A stretch of DNA of 64,000 bases, from assembly GCF_000374365.1 (NCBI RefSeq), contig NZ_KB894126.1, forward strand, positions 1 through 64,000. The letters run 5' to 3'. The DNA comes from Bacteroides gallinarum DSM 18171 = JCM 13658. GTDB lineage: Bacteria; Bacteroidota; Bacteroidia; Bacteroidales; Bacteroidaceae. The notes beneath the pieces are model-generated. The model was given only the letters and a program-made list of their open reading frames with translations, ran no database searches and was not told where the DNA came from. Shown one piece after another: positions 16,733 to 24,584 of this stretch. The position numbers and the translations under genes are program-made. Each line of letters starts with the position of its first letter. Within the stretch, counting starts at the first letter, position 1.

Positions 16733-17170
16733 CTAAATTAGAATCCGCCGGAGCACGTAAATACAGTAGTCATTACCCGTCACTGCATAGTACGGGGCTT
16801 TATCCGAGAAGAATCGTTTAGTCCTGCCATGTACAAGCAGGCTCTCATAATTGGATAATATAATAAATATATTTCTAAGCAATATATTATTGTCTTCTGC
16901 AACCCGGCGCATGCGCTGCTGGCCAAAAGTGTAAATTTCGGTAACAGACTTGGTATCTAATTCCATATCTGCTGTCGAATACCGGGTATCTGCAAACTTT
17001 GATTTTTTTTGTTCGAATGATGTAGGTGAACATGAAAGTAAGGCAACAGAATCCTTGTACGTCTCAGCCAACTTTATACCGGCTCCAGTAAAGTCAACAG
17101 CCTTTCCACTGATACTGCAAGTAAGTATCAGTAACAAACTAAGCCAAAATGCCTTTACTATTGTTTTCAT
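16733..17170 (-). CDS. small secreted protein of unknown function
   Basis: 145 residues. The N-terminal MKTIVKAFWLSLLLILTCSISGKA is a signal peptide; TCSISGKA fits signal peptidase I better than a lipobox. The rest is polar, with no motif I know (KFADTRYSTADMELDTKSVT, LLVHGRTKRFF). It starts beside a candidate promoter at 17268-17275 and ends just before the exbB upstream region. Codon usage looks like the AT-rich host genes. Confidence 0.55.
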   Translation of the reverse strand: MKTIVKAFWLSLLLILTCSISGKAVDFTGAGIKLAETYKDSVALLSCSPTSFEQKKSKFADTRYSTADMELDTKSVTEIYTFGQQRMRRVAEDNNILLRNIFIILSNYESLLVHGRTKRFFSDKAPYYAVTGNDYCIYVLRRILI

Positions 17171-17267
17171 GCCATTTAATAACTTGCAATAATACCTTAC
17201 CTCAAGAAATAATAATGTTCACTGCTTACTGATTAAAAGGGGGTTATCATATTTTCTAAATCGGGGG

Positions 17268-17275
17268 CAAAATTA
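17268..17275 (-). promoter_or_regulatory. candidate -7 box for the secreted protein gene
   Basis: Leftward TAATTTTG fits TAnnTTTG about 100 bases upstream of the start at 17170, within a very AT-rich spacer (17210-17440). Confidence 0.35.
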
Positions 17276-17477
17276 TAAAAAGAGGTGAAATAAAATATTA
17301 ATTCATGTAATAATTAGTAGGTTTTAAAAACTTTTAATTGTTATAACATTCTAATTTTCAAAAAAAATAAAATTATTATACAGATAACAATACCTTAATT
17401 TAATACTTGCTATAAAGTCTGCTCTTTCCAAAGGAGGCGGTAAACTATATACAAATTATTGTCATTTATATTCCTCT

Positions 17478-17597
17478 TTAATAATCGTAAAAAGGCAGCT
17501 CGTTGACCGGCTTGTAGGAAGGATCGAAGTAGAAGAAGGTTTTCTCGCCTGTATATTTGCCGGTCTGCCGGTAGTCCCCGTCCAAGATACGATTTCT
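17478..17597 (-). pseudogene. unidentified gene 3' remnant
   Basis: A leftward frame ends in TAA at 17478 and encodes about 40 residues, including DGDYRQTGKYTGEKTFFYFD and PSYKPVNELPFYDY at the C-terminus. An in-frame stop lies just upstream. The peptide looks like the end of a Bacteroidales secreted or surface protein, but I cannot name it. It faces the GH97 remnant that begins about 120 bases to the right. Confidence 0.4.
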
Positions 17598-17721
17598 TGT
17601 AGCAGCTTATGGTTCAGGTGAAGCAGGTTTTCTTCCAGTATTTTCGCACGCTTGTTCACTCCGACCGTCAAGTGGCAATCCGTTTCCGCCTGTTCGATGA
17701 CGGGCTGGGCTTCCTACAACC

Positions 17722-17886
17722 AAGAAATATGAAGCCGTTATCTATGTGGATACGGAAGACGCCCATTGGGAGACCAATCCAGAGTCTTACACGATTACCC
17801 GTAAGATAGTGACAAACAAAACCAAACTGAAAATGAAAGCCGCAGTAGGTGGCGGCTATGCCATTTCGATCAAAGAAATACATTGA
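17722..17886 (+). pseudogene. glycoside hydrolase family 97 C-terminal remnant
   Basis: 54 codons ending in TGA at 17884-17886. The peptide has KKYEAVIYVDTEDAHWETNP, then VTNKTKLKMKAAVGGGYAIS, the pattern of the GH97 C-terminal beta-domain (YEAxIYxDxxDAxWxxNP ... GGGxAI). GH97 enzymes are alpha-glucosidases or alpha-galactosidases such as SusB. The catalytic barrel and start are gone, so the gene is dead. A terminator and a repeat follow at 17948-18011. Confidence 0.65.
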
Positions 17887-17947
17887 TGGACGACCAGGGA
17901 TAAGAGTAGATATATCGAGAACCATCTCGGATAGCAGTGGAACGTAA

Positions 17948-17988
17948 AATGGATTACGGTAAAAGCCATCGCAATCCATTCTTTTTTT
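17948..17988 (+). terminator. rho-independent terminator after the GH97 remnant
   Basis: AATGGATTACG (17948-17958) pairs with CGCAATCCATT (17970-17980) with one mismatch, then CTTTTTTT. It has the same layout as the terminator at 4777-4819. Confidence 0.65.
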
Positions 17989-18011
17989 ACGGGTCAGGTC
18001 AAGAGAAAATC
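17977..18011 (+). repeat. direct repeat copy 2 (terminator T-run plus conserved 23-mer)
   Basis: CATTC, T run, ACGGGTCAGGTCAAGAGAAAATC, matching 4811-4844 except for one extra T. After a 30-base insertion relative to copy 1, the AraC-like peptide similarity resumes at about 18050. Confidence 0.7.
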
Positions 18012-18042
18012 TTCCCCCCGATTTTCACTAATTTTTGTTGGA

Positions 18043-18162
18043 GGATTACCGGACAGAACACCGGACGCTTATCGCAAGGATTATGAAATCCGTTTCCAAG
18101 AATCAAAACGTTTCAAGCGGGTTTCGTCATTTTCAATGTACCCACCTCTGTTTTCGGATTAA
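18043..18162 (+). pseudogene. AraC-tail-like remnant next to the phage end
   Basis: A + strand frame reads PDRTPDAYRKDYEIRFQESK and runs to a TAA near 18160. TPDAYRKDYEIR resembles the TPxxYR tail of AraC regulators. A related peptide follows the first repeat at 4845-4905. It is too short and startless to be a gene. It is the last recognisable host sequence before the phage genes. Confidence 0.35.
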
Positions 18163-18208
18163 TATTCCTTTAACTCCACATGTCGTATAATATCAAACGA
18201 GAACCTTT

Positions 18209-18811
18209 CTATTTCCCGGTAATCTGTATATATTCACTGTATTTGATATCCACGTAAGGGTTGTCGCTCGAAACGGTCTGGTGGATGGCCTTGACCCGTT
18301 TCCACAGCCACCACCCCCTGTACTCCACCCATACGGCCTGGTTTAACGTGACAGGCACCCGGATTTCCCCTTTCAGCCGGTTATTCTCGATCAGCCCCGT
18401 CAGCCGGATATGCGGCGTTATCATCTCGACCTTCTGCCTTACCTGCGGCAGCGTGTCGCGGATGACGACCGTATCCTTCACTGCAGCGTCTATCGGTCCC
18501 GCCACCTCGATTTCATGCCTTGCCGCCGCTTCCAGGTTCTTGACCTTTACGCCCAGCCGTTTGATGGTCTCGGCATCCTCCGCCCGGAAACGCCTGTACT
18601 CGGCGACCGTCAGACGCAGCCCTTCCGCATCGGCTGCAAGGGTCGTCGAGTCGATCCGCATACGTTTCACGTCCGACAGCAGTGCCGTGTTGTTCGACCG
18701 GTAACGGTCTCTCTCGTCCGTCAGCCGGAGGGTACGGCGGTGTTGTACATAGATGACGCCGCACAACAGAAGCACGGCGACAATCAGGTATTTGGATATT
18801 GCCTTACTCAT
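18209..18811 (-). CDS. membrane-anchored coiled-coil protein (DUF6549-like), possible spanin-type
   Basis: 200 residues: one N-terminal membrane helix (YLIVAVLLLCGVIYVQ), then a long coiled coil (about 25-95) and a beta-rich C-terminal part ending VSSDNPYVDIKYSEYIQITG. I recall this family as DUF6549 in Bacteroidales phage and conjugative regions. N-in anchor plus periplasmic coiled coil is the build of inner-membrane spanins (Rz), but no o-spanin partner is recognised. It is the last gene of the leftward unit and overlaps the preceding one by 8 bases. Confidence 0.65.
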   Translation of the reverse strand: MSKAISKYLIVAVLLLCGVIYVQHRRTLRLTDERDRYRSNNTALLSDVKRMRIDSTTLAADAEGLRLTVAEYRRFRAEDAETIKRLGVKVKNLEAAARHEIEVAGPIDAAVKDTVVIRDTLPQVRQKVEMITPHIRLTGLIENNRLKGEIRVPVTLNQAVWVEYRGWWLWKRVKAIHQTVSSDNPYVDIKYSEYIQITGK

Positions 18812-19010
18812 ATATCACGGCCGTTTCGGGAATGAACCAGATGAATTCGTCCAGGTACGCCTCCTCAAGCAGTACCATGCCGCCTTTGGGGCTTTTTCCC
18901 ATGAAAGAGAGGTCTTCCACGACAATTCCCCTGCGTCCTGCAAGTTCGTCGAGCCTCAGTTCGGACAGCTCCGGCGAGGCCGTAATGGTTACGTATGCGT
19001 TCTTCTTCAT
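18804..19010 (-). CDS. small phage protein of unknown function
   Basis: 68 residues, MKKNAYVTITASPELSELRL and ending WFIPETAVIYE, acidic, no signal or membrane helix. The start is 29 bases after the stop of the 99-residue membrane protein and the end overlaps the DUF6549-like gene, so it is part of the lysis-like group. No family recognised. Confidence 0.6.
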   Translation of the reverse strand: MKKNAYVTITASPELSELRLDELAGRRGIVVEDLSFMGKSPKGGMVLLEEAYLDEFIWFIPETAVIYE

Positions 19011-19039
19011 AATTTATTTCATTTCGGGTTTATGACGGC

Positions 19040-19339
19040 TTACCTGTGCTGGGATTGGCATTTCAGCAGCTCCCGGATGTCCGCCCGTATCTCGTGCAGG
19101 TCGTTCTGCACGGTATTGAGTTGCTTCATGGTAGCCTCGAAGACGGACTTGTCCAGTTTCATGGCGTTGATGTTGTCGTACTGCTCCTTGAGTCTCAGTT
19201 CCAACGTGGTGCATTTGCTTTCCAGCTCGGCGATCTGCGCCGTGTTGTTCACGTGCTGGATGTACAGTGTCAGCACGAACGAAAGCAGCACGATGATTAT
19301 CTTGAAGTACTTGATTCCGAATTCTTTCAGTTGTTCCAT
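19040..19339 (-). CDS. small membrane protein with coiled coil
   Basis: 99 residues: one membrane helix (YFKIIIVLLSFVLTLYIQ) and a predicted coiled coil (IAELESKCTTLELRLKEQYD and beyond). This build fits an Rz-like spanin or an accessory of holin function. It begins 10 bases after the end of the 51-residue membrane protein and belongs to the same cassette. Exact role unknown. Confidence 0.6.
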   Translation of the reverse strand: MEQLKEFGIKYFKIIIVLLSFVLTLYIQHVNNTAQIAELESKCTTLELRLKEQYDNINAMKLDKSVFEATMKQLNTVQNDLHEIRADIRELLKCQSQHR

Positions 19340-19349
19340 ATCAGGTGTA

Positions 19350-19505
19350 TTATTCGATTAAGATTGAAAATGCTTCTCCTATGATCCGGATTAGGCTTCC
19401 CGCCCCCTCGCTGTTCCACAACCCGAAGACGGTCAGCATGACCAGCAGGACAAGATAGACCCACCACGCTACATCTTTCTTCTCAAATTTCTTTTTCTTC
19501 TTCAT
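19350..19505 (-). CDS. 51-residue single-span membrane protein, holin candidate
   Basis: An ATG with complement at 19503-19505 opens 51 codons to TAA at 19350. The N-terminus MKKKKKFEKKDVAWWVYLVL is strongly basic, then VLLVMLTVFGLW is a membrane helix, then a short amphipathic tail (SLIRIIGEAFSILIE). A charged N-terminus plus one helix resembles small class III-type holins. It overlaps the terminase small subunit gene by 23 bases and is followed by two more membrane proteins. The lysis role is inferred from size, topology and place; no endolysin gene is adjacent. Confidence 0.55.
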   Translation of the reverse strand: MKKKKKFEKKDVAWWVYLVLLVMLTVFGLWNSEGAGSLIRIIGEAFSILIE

Positions 19506-20001
19506 TCCTTTCCTGTGTCTGCGGTACGATTACATTGAATATCACGTTCCCGTCGCTGCCCTCGATGCGCAGCCTGTTCTCCTCCTTGTGCCGGATGGGG
19601 AAAATCTCCATGAGCGCCTTGGCAGCATTGACCGACACGGCACGCAGCGGGGCCGGGGAAAGCGGGACGCCGAAGCGGTCGGTATAGTCGGACGTGGCGG
19701 TCTCGTCCATGACGGCTTTTAGGGTTTCCGTGACCTGCAGTTTCACGGCCATGGTCTCCATTTCAAACCGCTCGGACGAGAGCAGCGCCTTGATATGGGC
19801 GGCCACATGAGGTTTGCCCATCAGATAGTTGGCGGAGGAACCGGGATTCTTGACGGATTTTCCCTTGAATGCCTCTTCATAGCATTTCCCGGCACGCCCG
19901 GCAAACTCCAATCCCCCGTTCACGTACAGTTCGCAGAACTGCATTTCCTGTTCGGTAAGCTGCTTCTCCGATATGTTCTTTTCCTTTCCGGACACGTTCA
20001 T
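19483..20001 (-). CDS. terminase small subunit
   Basis: 172 residues. LTEQEMQFCELYVNGGLEFA and GKCYEEAFKGKSVKNPGSSA follow the TerS pattern (LTxxQxxFCxxYxxxxNxxxAAxxAGY), with a helix-turn-helix for recognising phage DNA before packaging. The C-terminal half includes AVSVNAAKALMEIFPIRHKE, usual in this family. It overlaps both neighbours (4 bases upstream, 23 downstream). The large subunit normally follows directly but is absent here, so it must lie at the other end of the phage genome. Confidence 0.75.
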   Translation of the reverse strand: MNVSGKEKNISEKQLTEQEMQFCELYVNGGLEFAGRAGKCYEEAFKGKSVKNPGSSANYLMGKPHVAAHIKALLSSERFEMETMAVKLQVTETLKAVMDETATSDYTDRFGVPLSPAPLRAVSVNAAKALMEIFPIRHKEENRLRIEGSDGNVIFNVIVPQTQERNEEEKEI

Positions 20002-20297
20002 TCCTCCTTTTGTGAAAGAGTAGCCTGTTTTTCCCCCGGAGGTTTTATGAATTCCGATTTCTCCGCGATAAGCTGTTCGACGAGCGCTTCATAGAACACA
20101 TCGGCAAGGGCGTTGGCACACGCCTCCGCATCCGCCAATGAATTGATAAGCCGCAGGTTGAACTTGATTTCGAGGTCATATCCCGATATGACCGCCATCA
20201 GCTCGTTCCCGTCATACCCCAAAGCCCCGTAGGTCATCCGGTCTGCCGTCTTGAAAGTGATGGTTTCCGGAATTTGTTTCTGTGTCTCCTGTGCCAT
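19998..20297 (-). CDS. phage protein of unknown function
   Basis: 99 residues, MAQETQKQIPETITFKTADR, with a central strand-rich part (LMAVISGYDLEIKFNLRLIN) and a helical tail. No motif recognised. It sits between the exonuclease and terminase genes, 15 bases from one and overlapping the other by 4. Confidence 0.55.
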   Translation of the reverse strand: MAQETQKQIPETITFKTADRMTYGALGYDGNELMAVISGYDLEIKFNLRLINSLADAEACANALADVFYEALVEQLIAEKSEFIKPPGEKQATLSQKEE

Positions 20298-20312
20298 TTT
20301 ATTATCCCGTTG

Positions 20313-21077
20313 TCATATTTTGAAATGGTTGCGGGTCTTTTCTTTCTTCTGTATCATCCCGCTTTTCCCCTCCATGTTCCGCAGCCTGGACGTGTAGACG
20401 CCCAATATGTCGAGCGTGGCGGTCACGTCCGCATCCGCGTCATGGGCATCGTCCAGTTCCACTCCCAACCGGGAGGCGACCAGTTCCAACTTGTAGGATG
20501 TCACTTCCGTATCGTCCGCAAAGGCAAGCCGTCCCAGGAAAAGCGTGTCGATATAGTGCGGCTGGAAATTCCCGTAATAGTCCCTTGTCCCGGCAAAGAT
20601 CTTCTCGAATTCCGTGACTAACCCGGCATGGTTCATCATCTGCTGCAGGAATCCGATATCGAAGGGGGCATTCTGCCCGATGAGCACCGGCTTGTACCGG
20701 CTGCCTTTCGACAGCGTGCTCCCCCTGGCAAACCCGATGACCTCTTCCGCCACTTTCCGTATATCCGCGCCCTTGGCATCCAGCAGTTCCATCGTGATGC
20801 CCGAATAGTCCAAGGCCGCCTGCTCGTATTTCATGGGTGCCTGTTCCATCCTTGCCTGTTCGTGCCGGGTACGGAGCACCTTGCGGTGCACGGTGTCGGC
20901 ATTCTGCCTGCAGTACGGCGCTATATACGACTGGTAGCGGTCGAATACCTGCCACGTGTCGAAACGGACCGCCTGCAACGCGATCTGGGTGCAGGCACAT
21001 TCCCGGCAGTCCAGCCCTCCGGTCTCGAAATCCATCCCGATACCCGTAAAAATCTTCTGTTCTGTGTTCGTTGCCAT
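20313..21077 (-). CDS. DnaQ-like 3'-5' exonuclease (DEDDh)
   Basis: 254 residues from MATNTEQKIFTGIGMDFETG; longer in-frame starts lie inside the polymerase gene and are rejected. Exo I is MDFETGGLD (Asp, Glu), Exo II is GQNAPFDIGFL (Asp), and Exo III is LDDAHDADADV (His, Asp), the complete DEDDh set of the polymerase III epsilon type. It lies 4 bases after the C-terminal half of the alpha subunit and so is very likely the proofreading partner of this phage polymerase. A Cys pair (CRECACTQ) early in the protein is atypical. Confidence 0.85.
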   Translation of the reverse strand: MATNTEQKIFTGIGMDFETGGLDCRECACTQIALQAVRFDTWQVFDRYQSYIAPYCRQNADTVHRKVLRTRHEQARMEQAPMKYEQAALDYSGITMELLDAKGADIRKVAEEVIGFARGSTLSKGSRYKPVLIGQNAPFDIGFLQQMMNHAGLVTEFEKIFAGTRDYYGNFQPHYIDTLFLGRLAFADDTEVTSYKLELVASRLGVELDDAHDADADVTATLDILGVYTSRLRNMEGKSGMIQKKEKTRNHFKI

Positions 21078-21081
21078 AATT

Positions 21082-23259
21082 TCAGGATTGAATGAATAAA
21101 AGGGAATTCTTGTAGGTCTGCAAAGTGTTGCAGCCGTTATAGTCGCTGTAACGTATGACTGCCGTGAGAATGACGACCTTGTCCTTGAGCGACTGTACCT
21201 CGGCGCGGTGCTCCATGTACCAGTCATTCCAGCAGACGCATTCCGCCAGCCGGTTGTTCTGGGAAAGCGACAGCTTCGCAAACCGTCTGCTGCCGCCGGT
21301 CTCCCGGTCCTTATAGGTATGTTCCGACACGTCCACGACCGTTGCGCATACGGTTACCCTGCGCCCGTCGTTCTCGTCCTTGGACACCTCCTCCAACGAA
21401 AGGTAGGAAGCCTTTCCCTTGACTTTCTGCCGCGCGTCCGAACTGTCGAAAATCCTCCGGTAGTCGATGGAACCGATACCGGACACGGCTATCTGCTGCT
21501 GTGCCCAGAAGTAATGCCTGCCGCGCATCTCCCCGGGAAAGTCCTTCTCGGAAAGCGTAAACCCGAGCTCCCGTGCGGCACGTTCCAGCAGGGCGTACCT
21601 CTGGGTGATTGCCCCGACTTTCTCTATCCTGTCGAAACAGCCTGCCAGGATCATGTTCCTCACGTGGCGTGCATTCACCGGCACCTTCACCGCCTCGTCC
21701 GGGTTGTCCGGGTCGTCCCAGTAGCGGTATTTCTTCAGCTTGTACCGGAAGACCCGGTGGATGAAATTCTCGATGCTGTCATAATCTCCGCCCCTTGTCC
21801 GCTCCGCGACGATATGCTCCACGGTCTTCACACCGACCTGCCTGATACGGGTCAGCGACCAGAATATTTCACCGGCGGCATAGTCGGTGAAGAACTCCGC
21901 TCCGGAGCGGTTGATGTCCGGCGGGACGATCCGGGCCGCGGAACAGCGCTCCATCTCCGACATCAGGGGCGGTATTTCCCTGTCGTCCGCCCATTGCAGC
22001 GCCACCGTATAGAACGCCGACGGGAAATTCGCCTTGAGCCATGCCCCGCAATAGGCGGTCAGCGCATACGCGGCGGCATGGCTGCGGTTGAACGAGTACT
22101 TGCCTGCAACCTCAATCTTGTGCCATATCTCCTCGGCTTCGTACTCCGGACACCCGTTCCCGACCGCCCCGGAAATGAAATCCGCTTTGAGCGTGGCCAT
22201 CAGGTCCGCCTTTTTCTTGCCTATCGCCTTGCGCAGCAGGTCGGTCTTCCCGAGATCAAAGCCCCCGAGCGTGTGTGCCACGGACATGAACTGCTCCTGG
22301 TAGACCATGATGCCGAAGGTATTCCTCGTCGCTTCATGGCACCCGTAGTTATAGACCGGGGCTATCTCGCCACGACGGAAGCGAATATAGTTATCCGTCG
22401 CCCCGATATCCAGCGTGGCGGGGCGGTAAAGGGCGTTGACGGCTATCAGGTCCTCGATATTCTCCGGCTGCACGTCCTGTATGAAACGGGTAATGCCGGG
22501 AGACGAGAACTGGAAAACGTTCTGCGTGTTGCCCTCGGAGAGCAGACGGTAGGTCTTTTCATCCTCCAGTTTATCCCGCGTGATACATTCGATGGAAAGC
22601 CTCTCCCCGAAATGCTCGTTGGCCAAGGAGATGACCGCGCTGAGTTTGGCGAGTTCCTTGGTCGCGAGCACGTCCTCCTTGAGCAGCCCGATCTCGTCCA
22701 CTGAATAGCCGTCGAACTCCGAGACCAACGCGCCGTCCGTCTTGCGGATGGGCAGGTAGTCGAAACATTCCGTCGGCACGCCGTCCCGTGTCTCGGGAGT
22801 GACGATGATGGCGGAGGCATGGACGGATGCCGACCTGGGCTGTCCCAAAAGCACCCGGACCTCCTCGATGACTTCGGGATACGCCTGTATGAAGTCCCGG
22901 AGTCTGCGGTTTGCCGATGCTGCCATGAAAAGCCCGGTCCAGTCCGTCCCGTCCTCTATCATGGCAGTGACATAGTTCACGGTGGAATGGGGTACGCGGT
23001 GTACGCGGGCGACATCCTTCAGCGCGGCTTTCAGCTTCATCGTGGTGAATGTCCCGGCGGAGAAGACCCGCTGTCGCCCGCCCACGTTGTAGCGTTCCTC
23101 CAGATAGTCCTTGATTTCCTGCCTCCGGTCCGAGGCGTAATCGACATCTATGTCCGGAAGCGATGCATGCCCGCCTTCCGCCAGCCCCCGGTCCACGAAG
23201 GAGTCCATCACCTTCAGGGGCCGGTCCGTAGTCTTTATCTTTACATGTGTAACTTTCAT
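21082..23259 (-). CDS. dnaE: DNA polymerase III alpha subunit, C-terminal half (fractured DnaE)
   Basis: 725 residues. It opens with about 33 residues that are not standard DnaE (MKVTHVKIKTTDRPLKVMDS, then FVDRGLAEGGHAS). It then goes straight into PDIDVDYASDRR (35-46), the palm motif with the catalytic Asp pair. Fingers (FSAGTFTTMKLKAALKDVAR), the FQFSSPGITRFI region, the IAVNALYRPATLD region and an OB fold near residue 600-680 (VCATVVDVSEH) follow. It lacks the PHP domain and first part of the palm, which are in 24541-26298, so neither half can polymerise alone. It overlaps the HNH gene by 4 bases. The leading segment may be a degenerate C-intein (GHA-S where inteins have HN-S). Confidence 0.85.
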   Translation of the reverse strand: MKVTHVKIKTTDRPLKVMDSFVDRGLAEGGHASLPDIDVDYASDRRQEIKDYLEERYNVGGRQRVFSAGTFTTMKLKAALKDVARVHRVPHSTVNYVTAMIEDGTDWTGLFMAASANRRLRDFIQAYPEVIEEVRVLLGQPRSASVHASAIIVTPETRDGVPTECFDYLPIRKTDGALVSEFDGYSVDEIGLLKEDVLATKELAKLSAVISLANEHFGERLSIECITRDKLEDEKTYRLLSEGNTQNVFQFSSPGITRFIQDVQPENIEDLIAVNALYRPATLDIGATDNYIRFRRGEIAPVYNYGCHEATRNTFGIMVYQEQFMSVAHTLGGFDLGKTDLLRKAIGKKKADLMATLKADFISGAVGNGCPEYEAEEIWHKIEVAGKYSFNRSHAAAYALTAYCGAWLKANFPSAFYTVALQWADDREIPPLMSEMERCSAARIVPPDINRSGAEFFTDYAAGEIFWSLTRIRQVGVKTVEHIVAERTRGGDYDSIENFIHRVFRYKLKKYRYWDDPDNPDEAVKVPVNARHVRNMILAGCFDRIEKVGAITQRYALLERAARELGFTLSEKDFPGEMRGRHYFWAQQQIAVSGIGSIDYRRIFDSSDARQKVKGKASYLSLEEVSKDENDGRRVTVCATVVDVSEHTYKDRETGGSRRFAKLSLSQNNRLAECVCWNDWYMEHRAEVQSLKDKVVILTAVIRYSDYNGCNTLQTYKNSLLFIQS

Positions 23260-23798
23260 CTGATGTATTTTTTATGTCGTACAATGGAGCTTACCGTCTG
23301 CCGGCAGACACCGTATCGCCGTGCAAGCGTCTCCTGGGAGACACCCCCGGCGGCATACCTGATACGTATTTCCTCCGCCTGCGCGTTGCTCAGTTTGGCA
23401 TTCACGCTTTTCTCCCCGTAGTCGCGCTTGAGGTCGTTCGCGATGGCGTGTTCCATGTTCCGCTGGCGGGTACACATCTCCAGGTTGGCGGCTTCGTTGT
23501 TGCCCTTGTTCCCGTCGATGTGGTTTACCTCCAAAGCGGGGTCCCAGTCCGGCAGGAAATGGCTGGCGACAAGGCGGTGTACGGAGAATTTCGTCCCGAC
23601 ACCGTTGCGGTAGAGCCGTACCCGGTCGTAGCAGGAAGTGGTGCCGCACCAGGGCGACATGATGCGTTCGGGCTGCGTATAGGTGATGCCGTCATGCGAC
23701 ACCTTCCTTTCGAGGCTCTTGACACGCCCCTTGTCGCTGATTTTGTATTTCCCTTCATATCCTTTGATGTCCACCCATGTTTCCAGGGTGTCTGCCAT
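23256..23798 (-). CDS. HNH homing endonuclease (NUMOD4-HNH-HTH)
   Basis: 180 residues in three modules. NUMOD4 DNA-binding motif is at about 8-30 (WVDIKGYEGKYKISDKGRVK). The HNH core is VHRLVASHFLPDW then VNHIDGNKGNNEAANLEMCT (His/Asn residues). A C-terminal HTH follows (LARRYGVCRQTVSSIVRHKK). This is the I-HmuI/SPO1-like free-standing homing endonuclease plan that spreads between phages by cutting an unoccupied target. It lies exactly between the two polymerase halves, overlapping the C-half by 4 bases and starting 3 bases after the methyltransferase stop. It is a prime suspect for the fracture. Confidence 0.85.
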   Translation of the reverse strand: MADTLETWVDIKGYEGKYKISDKGRVKSLERKVSHDGITYTQPERIMSPWCGTTSCYDRVRLYRNGVGTKFSVHRLVASHFLPDWDPALEVNHIDGNKGNNEAANLEMCTRQRNMEHAIANDLKRDYGEKSVNAKLSNAQAEEIRIRYAAGGVSQETLARRYGVCRQTVSSIVRHKKYIR

Positions 23799-23801
23799 TG
23801 T

Positions 23802-24584
23802 CTATAATACATGGTTGGTTATCCTTTCTCCTGCCGTGCGGAAGATTTCGCGGTCTATCTCTATCCCTATGAAGCGCCGTCCCGTATTCCTGCACGCGAT
23901 GGCGGTACTCCCGCTGCCCATGGCGAAGTCGAGGACGAGGTCCCCTTCATCGGTGTATGTCCTTATCAGGTATTCCAGCAGGGCCACGGGTTTCTGCGTG
24001 GCGTGCAGGCAGGAAAGCTGCTTGTCCGTCTTGAATTTCAGCACGCTGCGCGGATAGCGTTCCGTGGAGATATAGTCCCGGTACTTGTCATGTTTCCGGT
24101 AGATTTCCCCCGCGTCGCATTTGTGCTGGTGTACGGCAAGGATGACCTTCCGCTTGTGCCCGTCGGTCTTGATCGGGTTGTATTTGGGAAGCCTGTCATA
24201 GAAGACGAGGATGTCCTCGTGCGCCTTCATCGGCATGCGTTTCGCGTTCAGGAATCCGGTCGCCTGCGTCTTCTCCCAGACCCAGGCGTAGCGCAGCCTG
24301 CCGAGGTTTGAGCCTCCCAGGACGCTGGTAAACGGCTGCTGGCAGAAAAGCAGCACGGGTGTCTTCTGTCCGGAAACCTCCCGGACGGCCTTCCACATGC
24401 GGGGGATATCTATCACGGAATCCCACCGGCAGTGCGTCGTCCCGTAAGGCGGGTCGGACAGTACCATGTCGGCAATGATGCCGCTGGCGGCAAGCCGGGG
24501 CAGTACCTCCAGGGCATCTCCCCGGTAAAGGTCGCATCCCTCATAGGGACGCAGGTGTTCGCAGTTCTGATTCATCGGCTTCAA
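23802..24584 (-). CDS. DNA adenine/cytosine-N4 methyltransferase (beta class)
   Basis: 260 residues. LSDPPYGTTHCRWDS (catalytic DPPY) comes first and LDFAMGSGSTAIACRNTGRR (SAM-binding FxGxG type) last. This order marks the beta class, and CxATQKPVALLEYLI is the usual Motif X neighbourhood. It would methylate phage DNA, most simply against host restriction. It overlaps the end of the polymerase N-half by 44 bases and precedes the HNH gene by 3 bases, so it is also an insertion between the polymerase halves. Recognition sequence unknown. Confidence 0.85.
   Translation of the reverse strand: MKPMNQNCEHLRPYEGCDLYRGDALEVLPRLAASGIIADMVLSDPPYGTTHCRWDSVIDIPRMWKAVREVSGQKTPVLLFCQQPFTSVLGGSNLGRLRYAWVWEKTQATGFLNAKRMPMKAHEDILVFYDRLPKYNPIKTDGHKRKVILAVHQHKCDAGEIYRKHDKYRDYISTERYPRSVLKFKTDKQLSCLHATQKPVALLEYLIRTYTDEGDLVLDFAMGSGSTAIACRNTGRRFIGIEIDREIFRTAGERITNHVL

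Noticed and set aside
21208..22704. 498-codon rightward open frame opposite the polymerase C-half
   Set aside because: It is antisense to well-supported DnaE motifs, has no family resemblance, and long antisense frames are expected in GC-rich genes with this codon usage.
23256..24584. A restriction-modification pair formed by the methyltransferase and HNH protein
   Set aside because: The HNH protein has the NUMOD4 plus C-terminal HTH layout of homing endonucleases, and its position in a split gene fits homing better than restriction.
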